The position numbers were made by a program, and so were the translations under genes. 64,000 bases of DNA from NCBI RefSeq assembly GCF_018614915.1, contig NZ_JAGGNU010000023.1, positions 1 to 64,000 on the forward strand. Direction: 5' to 3'. The stretch comes from Variovorax paradoxus. Its GTDB lineage: Bacteria; Pseudomonadota; Gammaproteobacteria; Burkholderiales; Burkholderiaceae_C. The notes under the pieces were generated by a model. That model saw nothing but the letters and a program-made list of their open reading frames with translations, did no database searches and was not told the origin of the DNA. Shown here piece by piece: positions 38,901-47,217 of this stretch (the first letter of the stretch is position 1; each line of letters begins with the position of its first letter).

Positions 38901-41105
38901 GAAGGAGCCGCTGCCGAACACGTCCTGGTAGAGGTCGGAGGCGCTGCTGCTGTACGGATCGAGCCCGCACTGGCCGGCGAACAGCCAGTGGAAAAGCGAG
39001 CGCTCGTTGCGAGCCGGGAAGGGCGTGACGATGCGCGGTTGGAAAATGCCGAAGCCCCTCACCACGCGGCGGCTGGCCGCATCGAGCTGCGGCGCGTTGA
39101 GCGGATGGGCCGCCACCGCGACCAGCTCGCGCAGCGCGCCGGGCGGCAGGCCGGTGTCGCTGTCGAGCGTCAACACGTAGGGGATGCGCTCGGCCAGCCG
39201 AAAGCCGGGCGCCATCGGCAGGAAGCCGCCGTCGTCCCCAGTGGCCAGGAGGCGCAGCAGCATCTCGAGCTTGCCGCGCTTGCGCTCCCAGCCCATCCAG
39301 CGCTGCTCCGTCTCGCACCAGCTGCGCGGACGGTGCAGCAGCACGAAGCGGGACGCGGCGCCCGCTGGTGCGGGATACCGATCGTTGAGCGCGGCAATCC
39401 GCCGCTGCGCATCGTCGAGCAACGCGGCGTCCCCGGGCAGCGTTGGCTCGTCGGCGTCGACCCAGTCCGTCAGCAGCGCGAACTGGGCCTGCGCTTCGCG
39501 ATTGGCGAGCCAGTGCAGTTCGAGCCGGTGCGCGAGCTGGGCAGTGGCTGCTTCCGAACCCAGCAGCGCCGGAACGGCGACCAGGACCCGATGCACCTCT
39601 GGAATGCCTTGCGCGAAATCGAACCGGGGCAGCAGCCGGACGCGGGTCGATTCGGCCATGATGCGATGCACCAGCGCGATGACTGCTTCGGATAGCGGCC
39701 CGGCGAGCAGCACCAGCGCGACCACGGCCTGCCATGCCGCATCGGGCCAGCCATTGCGGTTCAGGCCGTGGACGGCCATTGCGAGCAGCAATGCAGTGCC
39801 GACCACTACCGCCAGCACGTAGAGCATCGGGCGCCAGGCGCGCAGGGCGCTCAGAGGCGGCGCGACGCGCACTGCGCCCGTGCCATTCGCCTGCGCCAGC
39901 GCGATGCTCAGATCCGGAAGCCCCTGTCCGAACAGGTAGTAGCCTGCGGTTCGTTCGGCATGCGACCAGCCGCTCTCGGCGTCTTCGTTCTCCGGCGGAT
40001 CGCAGACTGCATCGAGGGCCAGGTTCACCACGGCTTGCGCGACTTCGCGTTCGGAGCAGCGGCTGGTGCGCGCCACCTGTTCCATCGCGTGGGTGATCTG
40101 CTGGCGCGTGAGCTCGCTTTCGCGCGCGAAGCTGGGCAGCTCGCGCAGCACGCGCAGCGAGCGGCTCACCGGCTCGATCAGGTCGGCCCACTCGACCTGG
40201 CCGATCATGCGCAAGGTGGTGATGATGTTGCCGACCGTGAGATTGGCGGCCGCCTGCATCGTCTGCGCCTCGCTGACGAGCGCCGGGCCATTGGGGCAAT
40301 GCTGCTCGGTCCATTTCAAGAGCGGCGGCGCGTCGTCGCCATGCTCGATCGGCAGCTGCAGCCAGAGCTGGGTGAGGTAGCGTTCCTGCATGCCGCGGCT
40401 TTGCAGCGCACGGTAGAGCACATCGAGGTCCTGCGCCGAGAGCCTGTCGGCCGCTTCCCAGGCCGCATGCGCGACCTCGCGCGCGACCTTGCTTTCGGCA
40501 ATGCCCTCGGCCACGCGCCGCAGGTTCTCGAGCAACACCACGCGCAGCGTGGTCGGCAGCGCCCACAGTTCGCCGAGCGTGAGCTCGTCGATGTCCTGGT
40601 AGGCATCGAGGAAGGCGGTAAACAGGTCGCTGTTCAACACACTGTCGGTATGGGCCACATAGGCCCAGGCGATGCCGTAGACGCGCGGCAGGCCGGCCAG
40701 CGGCGGCGCCGCGAGCTTGGGCAGGCGAGCGTAGTAGCTGCGCGGCACGCCCTCGCGGATCTGTTGGAGTTGCGCCTCGACCAAATGGAAGTTGTCGAGC
40801 AGCCATTCGGCCGCCGGCGTGACGTAGCGCCCGCTCTGAGAGATCAGCGCGATGTAGTCGAAGGCGCTGCGCAGCGATTCGAGGTTGCGGTCGACCCGCG
40901 GGAAAAAAGGCGTGGCGTCGCCGCGCAACTCCTCGCTGTGAACGGCCTGCGCCCGGGCCAGGCTGTGGCCGTGCTGCTCGAAGCGCTGCACGCCGAACAG
41001 CTCGGCGCGGATCGGCGGCTCGACGGGCTCGTAGGGATCGAGAAGAAGATTACGCGCGTACTGGCTGAGTGAGTCGAGCCGGTCGACGACCGCCGCAGCA
41101 CTCAA
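32934..41105 (-). CDS. ndvB: Cyclic beta-1,2-glucan synthase
   Basis: A 2723-residue inner-membrane enzyme that builds cyclic beta-1,2-glucans from UDP-glucose. Order: cytoplasmic N-terminal region (1-400); membrane helices (about 420-500 and 840-1000); GT84 catalytic part with the acidic pair in LTLDSDTGLPPG (Asp648, Asp650), SGSFSGKGLLNV and HRWTRGDWQLL; then glycoamylase-like and carbohydrate-binding modules; then a C-terminal GH94 phosphorylase with GTGDWNDGMNRVGHEG (Asp2416) that sets ring size. Length is close to Rhizobium/Brucella enzymes (about 2830-2870). The start is a TTG overlapping the stop of the small gene upstream, with no clear Shine-Dalgarno, so translation is likely coupled. 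Confidence 0.93.
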   Translation of the reverse strand: MSAAAVVDRLDSLSQYARNLLLDPYEPVEPPIRAELFGVQRFEQHGHSLARAQAVHSEELRGDATPFFPRVDRNLESLRSAFDYIALISQSGRYVTPAAEWLLDNFHLVEAQLQQIREGVPRSYYARLPKLAAPPLAGLPRVYGIAWAYVAHTDSVLNSDLFTAFLDAYQDIDELTLGELWALPTTLRVVLLENLRRVAEGIAESKVAREVAHAAWEAADRLSAQDLDVLYRALQSRGMQERYLTQLWLQLPIEHGDDAPPLLKWTEQHCPNGPALVSEAQTMQAAANLTVGNIITTLRMIGQVEWADLIEPVSRSLRVLRELPSFARESELTRQQITHAMEQVARTSRCSEREVAQAVVNLALDAVCDPPENEDAESGWSHAERTAGYYLFGQGLPDLSIALAQANGTGAVRVAPPLSALRAWRPMLYVLAVVVGTALLLAMAVHGLNRNGWPDAAWQAVVALVLLAGPLSEAVIALVHRIMAESTRVRLLPRFDFAQGIPEVHRVLVAVPALLGSEAATAQLAHRLELHWLANREAQAQFALLTDWVDADEPTLPGDAALLDDAQRRIAALNDRYPAPAGAASRFVLLHRPRSWCETEQRWMGWERKRGKLEMLLRLLATGDDGGFLPMAPGFRLAERIPYVLTLDSDTGLPPGALRELVAVAAHPLNAPQLDAASRRVVRGFGIFQPRIVTPFPARNERSLFHWLFAGQCGLDPYSSSASDLYQDVFGSGSFSGKGLLNVRTVHAALDGRLPDGAVLSHDLLEGTVARCAMVSDLVLIEDHPHHAGVAASRAHRWTRGDWQLLPLMLRAPRFGIDALGLWKMSDNLRRALVVPASTALLAWIVFTDAFPRSWALAAVAAALILGPLLGALAGLVPTRRSIELRHFFDVGSTELVRAVAGAAWQFVQLAAQTRLLLDATVRAAWRLAVSRRHLLEWTTAAQVQAQARYQLAPFLRSGAIASLICIALAVAAFWSPHPWLGMPLFGLWALAPLMAWWGSRVPADDEDTLGAEHRNYLETLARDTWRFFEQVVNSEENHLPPDNLQFEPEPTIAHRTSPTNIGMYLLACCCAREFGWLDTAALCARLEATLDTIDRMDKHQGHLYNWYHTQTLQMLLPAYVSSVDSGNLAGHLLAVAQACRSFAADGSGAGPELEALALRCEALCAGMDFRGLYDAKRHLFHIGLRVEENVLDASYYDLLASESRLLSFLAIAKGDVPRRHWMALGRPFLSVGVRPGLKSWSGSMFEYLMPTLVMEEPAGGLLHVANLAAVGEQQTFGNAQNLPWGVSESAYFAQDHSLAFQYSPFGVPRLALRRTPPTDRVVSPYASAMAAVLAPAAAVLNLRLLESLGARGEFGFFDAVDFTVSRQPAGQPFTVVRNVMAHHHGMTLVALCNIVRDGAPRRWFGSAPLAQAHESLLHERTPRQIIGSADPRTPPEPSTGEAPAIFQPRPVDPQEPGFQPTHLLSNGSYTVALRANGAGVSRWRSFNISRWRDDPLRDGYGTFFYVRDVGSATITSLTALPAPGEGWRYRARFLADQVQFEASGAGLQARTTVLISPEDDTELRMVALHNTGAQTRTLELISYFEPVLSNPKADEAHPAFANLFVESRWEPGWRTLLMTRKPRLHGDPVVAAAHFVASVDAQVLSVDCMTDRRAFIGRNRTLAAPTLDPQPAAPDGTPINGMDPVACLRVRLSIPPGGTARVTFATAADEDVEALMPSIDRYLQPMHVERATRMAATLAQVRLRDLSIDPAKNQALQDLTTILTYTTPRPMRDRGLVDLRQIWRFGISGDKPIVLVHIHSIAGKGLVDTLLRAQPWWGFGGVACDLVVLNGEPNSYLMPLQRDIEALRARVAQQTQNSFPRNDAAGFYLLRDHEVAPSEKAVLSSLARAVFTADGRSLEMQVAALREAAASAGPAAEDLGPRAALTVLLPAAELADAVTAPQGEFDAASGEFRFEVDPNRRTARPWINVIANASFGFQVSESGTGYTWAINSRQHQLTPWSNDPVQDPAFEHYLLQDLDSRELLPLTPASRGGAAAKHRVRHGQGYTVFECLHRELALETTFFADRDERIKLVHVRVRNEGIGMRRLRALAMVEWQLGAARGDRRTVHTWKPEDLPAVFGQQRESSAGFGGSTGFLALAGLNGASQWTCERSEFFAGHGAIEVPETLAQRAGSGLDACAAVAGEFALATGESASFSFMLGQADDPEAAMQMARRWQQRDVPAALAEARGFWDELLGRLQVRTPDPLFDALVNRWLIYQTLVCRLWSKAGFYQAGGAFGFRDQLQDAMAFALTDPARLREQILVNAARQFPEGDVQHWWHMPGGAGVRTHFSDDLVWLPYAVSHYVEVTADRSVLDELVPFVDGPEIPPGAEDAYYAPQASSHTATVYEHGARAIDRSLATGIHGLPLMGTGDWNDGMNRVGHEGRGESVWLAWFLCSVVERFAPFAEARSDKARAARWQAARKGWIAALHGVGWDGAWFRRAFFDNGAPLGSALNEECRIDLIAQAWSVLSGASDTNHAMQALASMKAHLHDEPAGLLRLLHPPLANSPNNPGYIQAYPPGVRENGGQYSHAAVWGLMAQALTGDTEAAWHSFEGLSPAHRARHPERGPAYELEPYVMAGDVYSAAPYVGRGGWSWYTGSAAWLHRAAVETLLGLAVRGDRLSLTPRVPAHWPGFEIMLRLKGRELTVQYGDGVPGVPTHHAARGEWIVWRTLPEHAVLRVG

Positions 41106-41320
41106 GTGACTGCGTAAAGCCCGATGACGAGAACCACGGCCAGGCAGGCCATCGTCACGATGCGGCCGGCGGCCGCCGAGCGCACGCGCTGCAATCTGCT
41201 CTTCACCGTGAACCATCGCCCGTGTGCGAGCGCGCAATGCCGCATGTGCGATGCCAGCGCTTCGAAGTCGCCGCTCACAAAGTCGACCTTGGCATGGGTA
41301 AGGGATTGCGGGGAAGACAT
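41102..41320 (-). CDS. Small single-span membrane protein upstream of ndvB
   Basis: A 72-residue protein, MSSPQSL..., with a charged cytoplasmic N-terminus and one C-terminal transmembrane helix (IVTMACLAVVLVIGLYAV), so tail-anchored topology is likely. AGGAAAT precedes its ATG by 9 nt, whereas the next gene has no such signal; its TGA overlaps the TTG of the glucan synthase. It may be a subunit or a leader that sets ndvB translation. I recognise no family. A longer start at 41437 would lack these signals. Confidence 0.65.
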   Translation of the reverse strand: MSSPQSLTHAKVDFVSGDFEALASHMRHCALAHGRWFTVKSRLQRVRSAAAGRIVTMACLAVVLVIGLYAVT

Positions 41321-41478
41321 GGCGAAATTTCCTGTGAACGACCCTTGAGCCGCCGCGCGATTGCGAGAGCTGTGAACGTAGGCGACAGGGTACTCCTCCT
41401 TCAATGTCCCTGATGCCCCCAATTTTTCCTTCGCCAAATGCTCATGTAGGAAACGGCGTACACGGGTTTACTCGGCTC

Positions 41479-44343
41479 CTAGCCTGTGTTCCGAAGCCCC
41501 GCCGCCACGCCGTTGATCGACATGTGGATGCCGCGCTGCAGTCGCTCGTCGTGCTGCCCCGCGCGCCAGCGGCGCATCAGCTCGACCTGCAGGTGGTGCA
41601 GCGGATCGATATAGGGGAAGCGATGGCGGATCGAGCGTTGCATGTCGGCGTTGCCTTCGAGACGCTGCTTCGCGCCGGTGATCAGCGTCAGCGCATCGGA
41701 GGTGCGGTGCCACTCGGCGTCGATCATCGAGAACACCTTTTGCCGCAGCTTGCGGTCGGCCACCAGTTCAGCGTAGCGCGAGGCCAGGGCCAGGTCGCTC
41801 TTGGCGAGCACCATGTCCATGTTCGACAGCAGCGTGCTGAAGAAGGGCCACTGCGCATACATGCGCTTCAGCAGGGCCTGCCGCTCCTTGCGCGCCGCGG
41901 TGCTGCCGGCGGCCGACAGAAAGCTTTCGATGGCCGAGCCGAAACCGTACCAGCCGGGCAGCGTGAGCCGGCACTGGCCCCAGCTGAAGCTCCAGGGGAC
42001 GGCGCGCAGGTCTTCGATCCTGCGGCTGGGATTGCGCGATGCCGGGCGCGAGCCGATGTTGAGCTCGGAGATTTCGCGGATCGGGGTGGCGCTGAAGAAG
42101 TAGTCGCCGAAGCCCGGCGTCTCATAGACCAGTTGGCGGTAGGCCGCCATGCTGGCCGCCGAAAGCTCCCCTGCGGCGGCAAGGAAGGCAGTCGGCGCTG
42201 CCTTCGAGGGCGGCAGCAGCGTGGCCTCCAGGGTGGCGGCGACCAGGGTTTCGAGGTTGCGCCGGCCGATCTCGCGGTTGGCGTACTTGGAGCCGATCAC
42301 CTCGCCCTGTTCGGTCAGGCGGATCTGGCCGCGCACCGTGCCGGGCGGCTGCGCGAGGATGGCCTGGTAGCTCGGTCCGCCGCCGCGGCCGACCGTGCCG
42401 CCGCGACCGTGGAACATGCGCAGGCGAATGCTGGTCTTCGATTTCCTGTTGAGCTCGTCGACGAGCGCTACGAGCGCGGTCCCTGCCCGGTAGAGCTCCC
42501 AGTTGCTGGTGAAGATGCCGCCGTCCTTGTTGCTGTCGCTGTAGCCCAGCATCACGTCCTGCTCGGCGCCCGAGCGCTGCACCAGCGCCTGGATGCCGGG
42601 CAGGGCGTAGAAGGCGCGCACGATCGGTGCGGCATTGCGCAGGTCTTCGATGGTTTCGAACAGCGGCACCACGATCAGGTCGCAGGTGGCGTTGCCGAGC
42701 GCAGCGCCGGGCGTGGGGACACTATTGCCCAGCGTGCCGCGCAAGAGGCCGACTTCCTTTTGCAGCAGCAGCGCCTCCAGCAGGTCGCTGACGGTCTCGG
42801 TGTGGCTGATGATGTAGTGGCGAATGGCCGCCGCGCCGTAGCGCGCACGGGCGGTGCGGGCGGCAGCGAAGATCGCGATCTCGCTTTGCGCCAGCGGCGA
42901 ATACACGGCATCGGGCACGCGCAGCGGACGGGCATCGTCCAGGAGTCGAAGCAGCAGCGTCTGCTTGGCGTCCTCCGCGAGCGCCGCGTAGTCGGGTTCG
43001 ATGCGCGCAGTGGCGAGCAGTTCGGCCACCACGGCCTCGTGCTTGTCGGAGCTCTGCCGCAGGTCGACCGTCGCGAGATGGAAGCCGAACACCTCGACCG
43101 CACGGATCAAGGGGCGCAGGCGATGCGCGACCAGCGCGGCGCCGTGCTGCTCGACGAGCGAGTCCTCGATGGTGCGCAGGTCGGCCAGGAACCCGTCCGC
43201 GCTGGCGTAGGGGTTCTGCGGCGCGACCGCATGGCGGGCGGCCTCGCCGCCGGTGAGCTCGCGCAGCGTTGCCGCGAGACGCGAATAGATGCCGGTCAGG
43301 GCGCGTCGGTAGGGCTCGTCTTGCCGATGCTCGCTGTGGTCGGGCGAGCGCTCGGCCAGCGCCTGCATCTCCACCGTCACGTCGACCAGCGCGGCCGACA
43401 GCGACAGCTCGCCGCCGAGGTAATGCACTTCGGTCAGGTAGTGGCGCAGCGCCAGTTCGGCCTGGCGGCGCAGCGCGTACTCGAGGGTTTCGGCGGTGAC
43501 ATTGGGATTGCCGTCGCGGTCGCCGCCGATCCACTGGCCCATGCGCAGGAAGGGCGCAATGGCGCCCTGGTCCAGCGCCGCTTCGAGGTCGGCATAGACG
43601 CGCGGAATCTCGCGCAGGAAGGTGGCCTCGTAGTAGCTCAGCGCGTTCTCGATCTCGTCGGCCACAGTGAGCTTGGAGAAGCGCAGCAGCCGCGTCTGCC
43701 AGAGCTGGGTGACGCGCGTGCGCATCTGGCTTTCGTTGTCGGCGAATTCGCGCGGCGTCAGCGTGTCCTTCGTTCCGGCGAAGGCGTCTGCGCGCAGCTT
43801 GATCTCGTCGCGCGCCGTGAGCAGCTGGGCGATCGCGCGCTCGGCGTCGAGGATGCTCTTGCGCTGCACCTCGGTCGGGTGCGCGGTGAGCACCGGCGAC
43901 ACGTAGCTGTGCGCCAGCGATTCGACCACCGCCTTCGGCGCGATGCCCGCCTTGCGAATGCGCGCCAGTGCGACCTCGAGGCTGCCCTCGGCGTTCTCGC
44001 CGGCGCGCTCGGCTTCGGTGCGGCGCCGGATCTGGTGCCGGTCCTCGGCCAGGTTCGCGAGGTGGCTGAAGTAGGTGAAGGCGCGGATCACGCGCACCGT
44101 CTCGGCTGCGCTCAGGCCCTTCAGCAGGCTCTTGAGCGCGCGGTCGGCTGCATGGTCGGCATCGCGCCGGAAGGACACCGAGAGCGTGCGGATCTTCTCG
44201 ACCAACGCATAGCTGTTCTCGCCCTCCTGCTCGCGGATCACGTCGCCGAGGATGCGGCCGAGCAGGCGGATGTCGTCGATCAGCGGCTGTTCTTCGCTGT
44301 TGCGGCGCTTGGACGCCGAAACGGGGGTGGGGCTTTTTTTCAC
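41479..44343 (-). CDS. ppc: Phosphoenolpyruvate carboxylase
   Basis: A 954-residue cytosolic enzyme making oxaloacetate from PEP and bicarbonate. Motifs include [13 protein letters not shown] with catalytic His155, [35 protein letters not shown] (His645-Arg647) and the family C-terminus [12 protein letters not shown]. The start is GTG 44343, preceded by GAGGAGA 8 nt upstream; an ATG extension to 44427 would overlap the divergent hemC promoter. It shares an 89-bp intergenic region with hemC. Confidence 0.96.
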   Translation of the reverse strand: MKKSPTPVSASKRRNSEEQPLIDDIRLLGRILGDVIREQEGENSYALVEKIRTLSVSFRRDADHAADRALKSLLKGLSAAETVRVIRAFTYFSHLANLAEDRHQIRRRTEAERAGENAEGSLEVALARIRKAGIAPKAVVESLAHSYVSPVLTAHPTEVQRKSILDAERAIAQLLTARDEIKLRADAFAGTKDTLTPREFADNESQMRTRVTQLWQTRLLRFSKLTVADEIENALSYYEATFLREIPRVYADLEAALDQGAIAPFLRMGQWIGGDRDGNPNVTAETLEYALRRQAELALRHYLTEVHYLGGELSLSAALVDVTVEMQALAERSPDHSEHRQDEPYRRALTGIYSRLAATLRELTGGEAARHAVAPQNPYASADGFLADLRTIEDSLVEQHGAALVAHRLRPLIRAVEVFGFHLATVDLRQSSDKHEAVVAELLATARIEPDYAALAEDAKQTLLLRLLDDARPLRVPDAVYSPLAQSEIAIFAAARTARARYGAAAIRHYIISHTETVSDLLEALLLQKEVGLLRGTLGNSVPTPGAALGNATCDLIVVPLFETIEDLRNAAPIVRAFYALPGIQALVQRSGAEQDVMLGYSDSNKDGGIFTSNWELYRAGTALVALVDELNRKSKTSIRLRMFHGRGGTVGRGGGPSYQAILAQPPGTVRGQIRLTEQGEVIGSKYANREIGRRNLETLVAATLEATLLPPSKAAPTAFLAAAGELSAASMAAYRQLVYETPGFGDYFFSATPIREISELNIGSRPASRNPSRRIEDLRAVPWSFSWGQCRLTLPGWYGFGSAIESFLSAAGSTAARKERQALLKRMYAQWPFFSTLLSNMDMVLAKSDLALASRYAELVADRKLRQKVFSMIDAEWHRTSDALTLITGAKQRLEGNADMQRSIRHRFPYIDPLHHLQVELMRRWRAGQHDERLQRGIHMSINGVAAGLRNTG

Positions 44344-44432
44344 TCGAAATTTCTCCTCGTCGGACCCGATCGGCGCACGCGTTGTTGCGATGCAACATGC
44401 TAGCATTCCACCGATCCCCCACAGCAACGGAA

Positions 44433-45344
44433 ATGGCCTTGAGCAACATCGTGATCGCCACGCGCGAAAGCCGGCTGGCCCTCTGGCAAGCCGAGCACGT
44501 GCAGACCTTGCTCCAGGCGCGGGGCCACACCGTCAGCCTGCTCGGCATGACCACCCGCGGCGACCAGATCCTCGACCGCTCGCTCGCCAAAGTCGGTGGC
44601 AAGGGCCTGTTCGTGAAGGAGCTCGAGCTCGCGCTCGAACAAGGACGCGCCGACATCGCGGTGCACTCCCTCAAGGACGTGCCGATGGACCTGCCCGAGG
44701 GCTTCGCGCTGGCGTGCGTGCTCCCGCGCGAGGACCCGCGCGATGCGCTGGTCTCGCCGCGCTATCCCTCGCTCGATGCGCTGCCGCAGGGCGCCGTGGT
44801 CGGCACCTCCAGCCTGCGCCGCGTGGTGCTGTTGCACGCGCAGAGGCCCGACCTGCGTATCGAGCCGCTGCGCGGCAACCTGGACACGCGATTGCGCAAG
44901 CTCGACGAGGGGCAGTACGACGCGATCGTGCTCGCTGCCGCGGGCCTCAAGCGGCTCGGCCTCGAAGGGCGCATCCGTACCGTCTTCGAGCCCGAGACGA
45001 TGCTGCCGGCGGCCGGGCAGGGCGCCCTCGGCATCGAGGTGCGCTCCGATCGCGCCGACCTGTTCGAGCTCCTCGCGCCGCTGTCGCAGCAGAGCGACTG
45101 GCTCGCGACCGCGGCGGAACGTGCGGTGAGCCGGGCGATGGGCGGAAGCTGCTCGATGCCGCTCGCGGCCCATGCGCGCTGGCAGGCTGACGGCAGCCTG
45201 CGCATCGACGCGGCCTGGGGCGATCCCGAACGCGCGGCGCCCTTGGCGAAGGTGCACGCGGCCGCCGAAGTCGCAGACTTCGCGCAGGCCGATGCATTGG
45301 GCAAAGGCGCCGCGAAGCTGCTGCGCGACGCCGGCGCCCGTTGA
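44433..45344 (+). CDS. hemC: Porphobilinogen deaminase (hydroxymethylbilane synthase)
   Basis: A 303-residue enzyme polymerising four porphobilinogens in tetrapyrrole synthesis. [17 protein letters not shown] opens the protein; catalytic Asp82 is in [11 protein letters not shown]; the dipyrromethane cofactor attaches to Cys240 in [12 protein letters not shown]. Start 44433 ([13 protein letters not shown]) fits the family; upstream ATGs add unrelated residues. It begins the hemCDXY operon. Confidence 0.96.
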   Translation: MALSNIVIATRESRLALWQAEHVQTLLQARGHTVSLLGMTTRGDQILDRSLAKVGGKGLFVKELELALEQGRADIAVHSLKDVPMDLPEGFALACVLPREDPRDALVSPRYPSLDALPQGAVVGTSSLRRVVLLHAQRPDLRIEPLRGNLDTRLRKLDEGQYDAIVLAAAGLKRLGLEGRIRTVFEPETMLPAAGQGALGIEVRSDRADLFELLAPLSQQSDWLATAAERAVSRAMGGSCSMPLAAHARWQADGSLRIDAAWGDPERAAPLAKVHAAAEVADFAQADALGKGAAKLLRDAGAR

Positions 45345-45348
45345 CGAG

Positions 45349-46122
45349 ATGCCGGCCACCCCAGTGATCGTCACGCGCCCCGCGCGTGAAGCGGCGCGCT
45401 GGGTGGGCGAGTTGCGCACCGCCGGCATTGCGGCCATTGCGCTGCCGCTGATTGCCATCGAGCCGCTCGACGATCCGCAGCCTCTTCGCGCCGCATGGCA
45501 GCGCCTGGCCGACTACGACGCACTGATGTTCGTGAGCGCCGCGGCGGTCGAGCATTTTTTCGGCGACAGAAGTCCGGCCCCTGCCGCCCTGCGCCAGCGC
45601 TTCTGGGCCACCGGGCCCGGCACCTGCGGCGCCTTGCAGCAGGCGGGTGTGCCTGTGTCCGTGATCGATGCGCCGTCCGCCGCAGCCGATCAATTCGATT
45701 CCGAGACCCTGTGGGAGCTGGTGCAGACCCAGGTGCGGCCCGGCGTGCGCGTGCTGATCGTGCGCGGCAGCGATGCCTCGGGGCAGCCGTCGGGGCGCGA
45801 CTGGCTGGCGCGCCAGGTCGTCGCGGCCGGTGGCGCGTGCGATGCCGTGGCGGCCTATCGGCGGCTGGCGCCGCCCCTGGACGCCGCTCAGCGGCAACTG
45901 GCTGCCGAAGGCGCCAGCGGCCGGGCCCTCTGGCTCTTCAGCAGCTCCGAGGCGATCGCCAACCTGTGCCATGCGCTGCCTGCCACGAACTGGCAGTCGG
46001 CCCGCGCGATCACCACCCACGCCCGCATCGCCGAAGCCGCGCGCAGCGCGGGTTTCGGCACCGTACGCATCGCTGCGCCCGGGCTGGCGGCGCTGGTCGC
46101 GTCGATAGAATCCTTGGCATGA
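45349..46122 (+). CDS. hemD: Uroporphyrinogen-III synthase
   Basis: A 257-residue two-domain enzyme that cyclises hydroxymethylbilane with inversion of ring D. The sequence is typically divergent; recognisable pieces are VIVTRPAREAARWVGEL, MFVSAAAVEHFF, FWATGPGTCGAL, VLIVRGSDASG and LFSSSEAIANL. It starts 4 bp after the hemC stop, and its end overlaps hemX by ATGA, supporting operon structure. Confidence 0.92.
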   Translation: MPATPVIVTRPAREAARWVGELRTAGIAAIALPLIAIEPLDDPQPLRAAWQRLADYDALMFVSAAAVEHFFGDRSPAPAALRQRFWATGPGTCGALQQAGVPVSVIDAPSAAADQFDSETLWELVQTQVRPGVRVLIVRGSDASGQPSGRDWLARQVVAAGGACDAVAAYRRLAPPLDAAQRQLAAEGASGRALWLFSSSEAIANLCHALPATNWQSARAITTHARIAEAARSAGFGTVRIAAPGLAALVASIESLA

Positions 46123-47201
46123 GCGACGCCTCCGTGTTGAACGAAACCTTGCAGGAACCCGCGGCGCCCGCGCCCCTGCCGGCCACGCTGCAGGCAACAA
46201 CGCCACCGGCGGCAGCGGCTGCCGTCCCGAGGATCGTGCTGGGCCTGGTGGGCGCGATTGCACTCGTGGCGCTGGTGGTCGCGCTGGCGCTCTGGCAGAA
46301 GGTCAGCGGCATGCAGGAGCAGCTGGCGCGCCAGAGCGCCGATGCGCTGGCGCAATCCATGGAGGCGCGCACCCTGGCGCGCCAGGCGCAGGAAGTGGTG
46401 CGCGACACGGCGGGGCGGCTGGCCCTGACCGAGACCCGCGTTGCCGAAGTCGCGCTGCAGCGCTCGCAGCTCGAGGAGCTGATGCAAAGCCTGTCGCGCT
46501 CGCGTGACGAAAACCTGGTGGTCGACATCGAGTCGGCCGTGCGGCTGGCGCTGCAACAGGCGCAGGTCACGGGCAACGTGCAGCCGCTGCTGGCGGCACT
46601 CAAGGCCGGGGACCTGCGCATCGGGCGTGCCGCGCAGCCGCGGCTCGCACCCCTGCAGCGCGCGATGCAGCGCGATGCCGACCGCTTGCGCACAAGCGCC
46701 AGCGCCGACAGCGGCGAAGCGCTGCAGAAGCTCGACGAACTAATGCGCAGCGTGGACGACCTGCCGCCGCTGAATGCGGTCGCGGTGCGCGGTGCGGGCC
46801 TCAATTCGTGGCAGGCCGAGCCGATACCGGCCGACGCGCCCTGGTGGCAGCGCTTCCTCCTGCTGGTGCGCAACGAGGCGCGCTCGCTGCTGCGCGTCGG
46901 GCGCATCGAACGGCCCGAGGCCGTGCTGCTCTCGCCCGACCAGACCTTCTTCCTGCGCGAGAACCTGAAGCTCCAGGTGCTCAATGCTCGCCTGGCCCTG
47001 CTGTCGAGGGAAATGGACACGGCCCGCAACGAGCTGGCCACGGTGGCGGCCTCGCTCAACCGCTATTTCGACCCGGCCTCGCGCCGCGTCCAGGCCGCTG
47101 CCACGCTGGTGCAACAGCTGCAGGCGCAGGTGCGGGCCAGCGACCCGCCGCGCCTGGACGAAACTCTGACCGCGCTGGCGACGGCTGCCGCGGGACGCTA
47201 G
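46119..47201 (+). CDS. hemX: HemX-like membrane protein
   Basis: A 360-residue protein with an N-terminal cytoplasmic Pro/Ala stretch, one transmembrane helix (about 37-60) and a long periplasmic coiled coil. It matches HemX (COG2959), which is often mislabelled as uroporphyrinogen C-methyltransferase; no SAM-binding motif is present. Blocks include RSRDENLVVDIESAVRLAL, WWQRFLLLVRNEARSL and FFLRENLKLQVLNARLALL. It is thought to organise haem enzymes at the membrane. It overlaps hemD by 4 bp. Confidence 0.88.
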   Translation: MSDASVLNETLQEPAAPAPLPATLQATTPPAAAAAVPRIVLGLVGAIALVALVVALALWQKVSGMQEQLARQSADALAQSMEARTLARQAQEVVRDTAGRLALTETRVAEVALQRSQLEELMQSLSRSRDENLVVDIESAVRLALQQAQVTGNVQPLLAALKAGDLRIGRAAQPRLAPLQRAMQRDADRLRTSASADSGEALQKLDELMRSVDDLPPLNAVAVRGAGLNSWQAEPIPADAPWWQRFLLLVRNEARSLLRVGRIERPEAVLLSPDQTFFLRENLKLQVLNARLALLSREMDTARNELATVAASLNRYFDPASRRVQAAATLVQQLQAQVRASDPPRLDETLTALATAAAGR

Positions 47202-47217
47202 GAGGCAGACCCCGGTC

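Noticed and set aside
46119..47201. hemX considered as a uroporphyrinogen-III methyltransferase
   Set aside because: No SAM-binding or tetrapyrrole methylase motif; it is a single-pass coiled-coil protein, and the enzyme name is a common mislabel.
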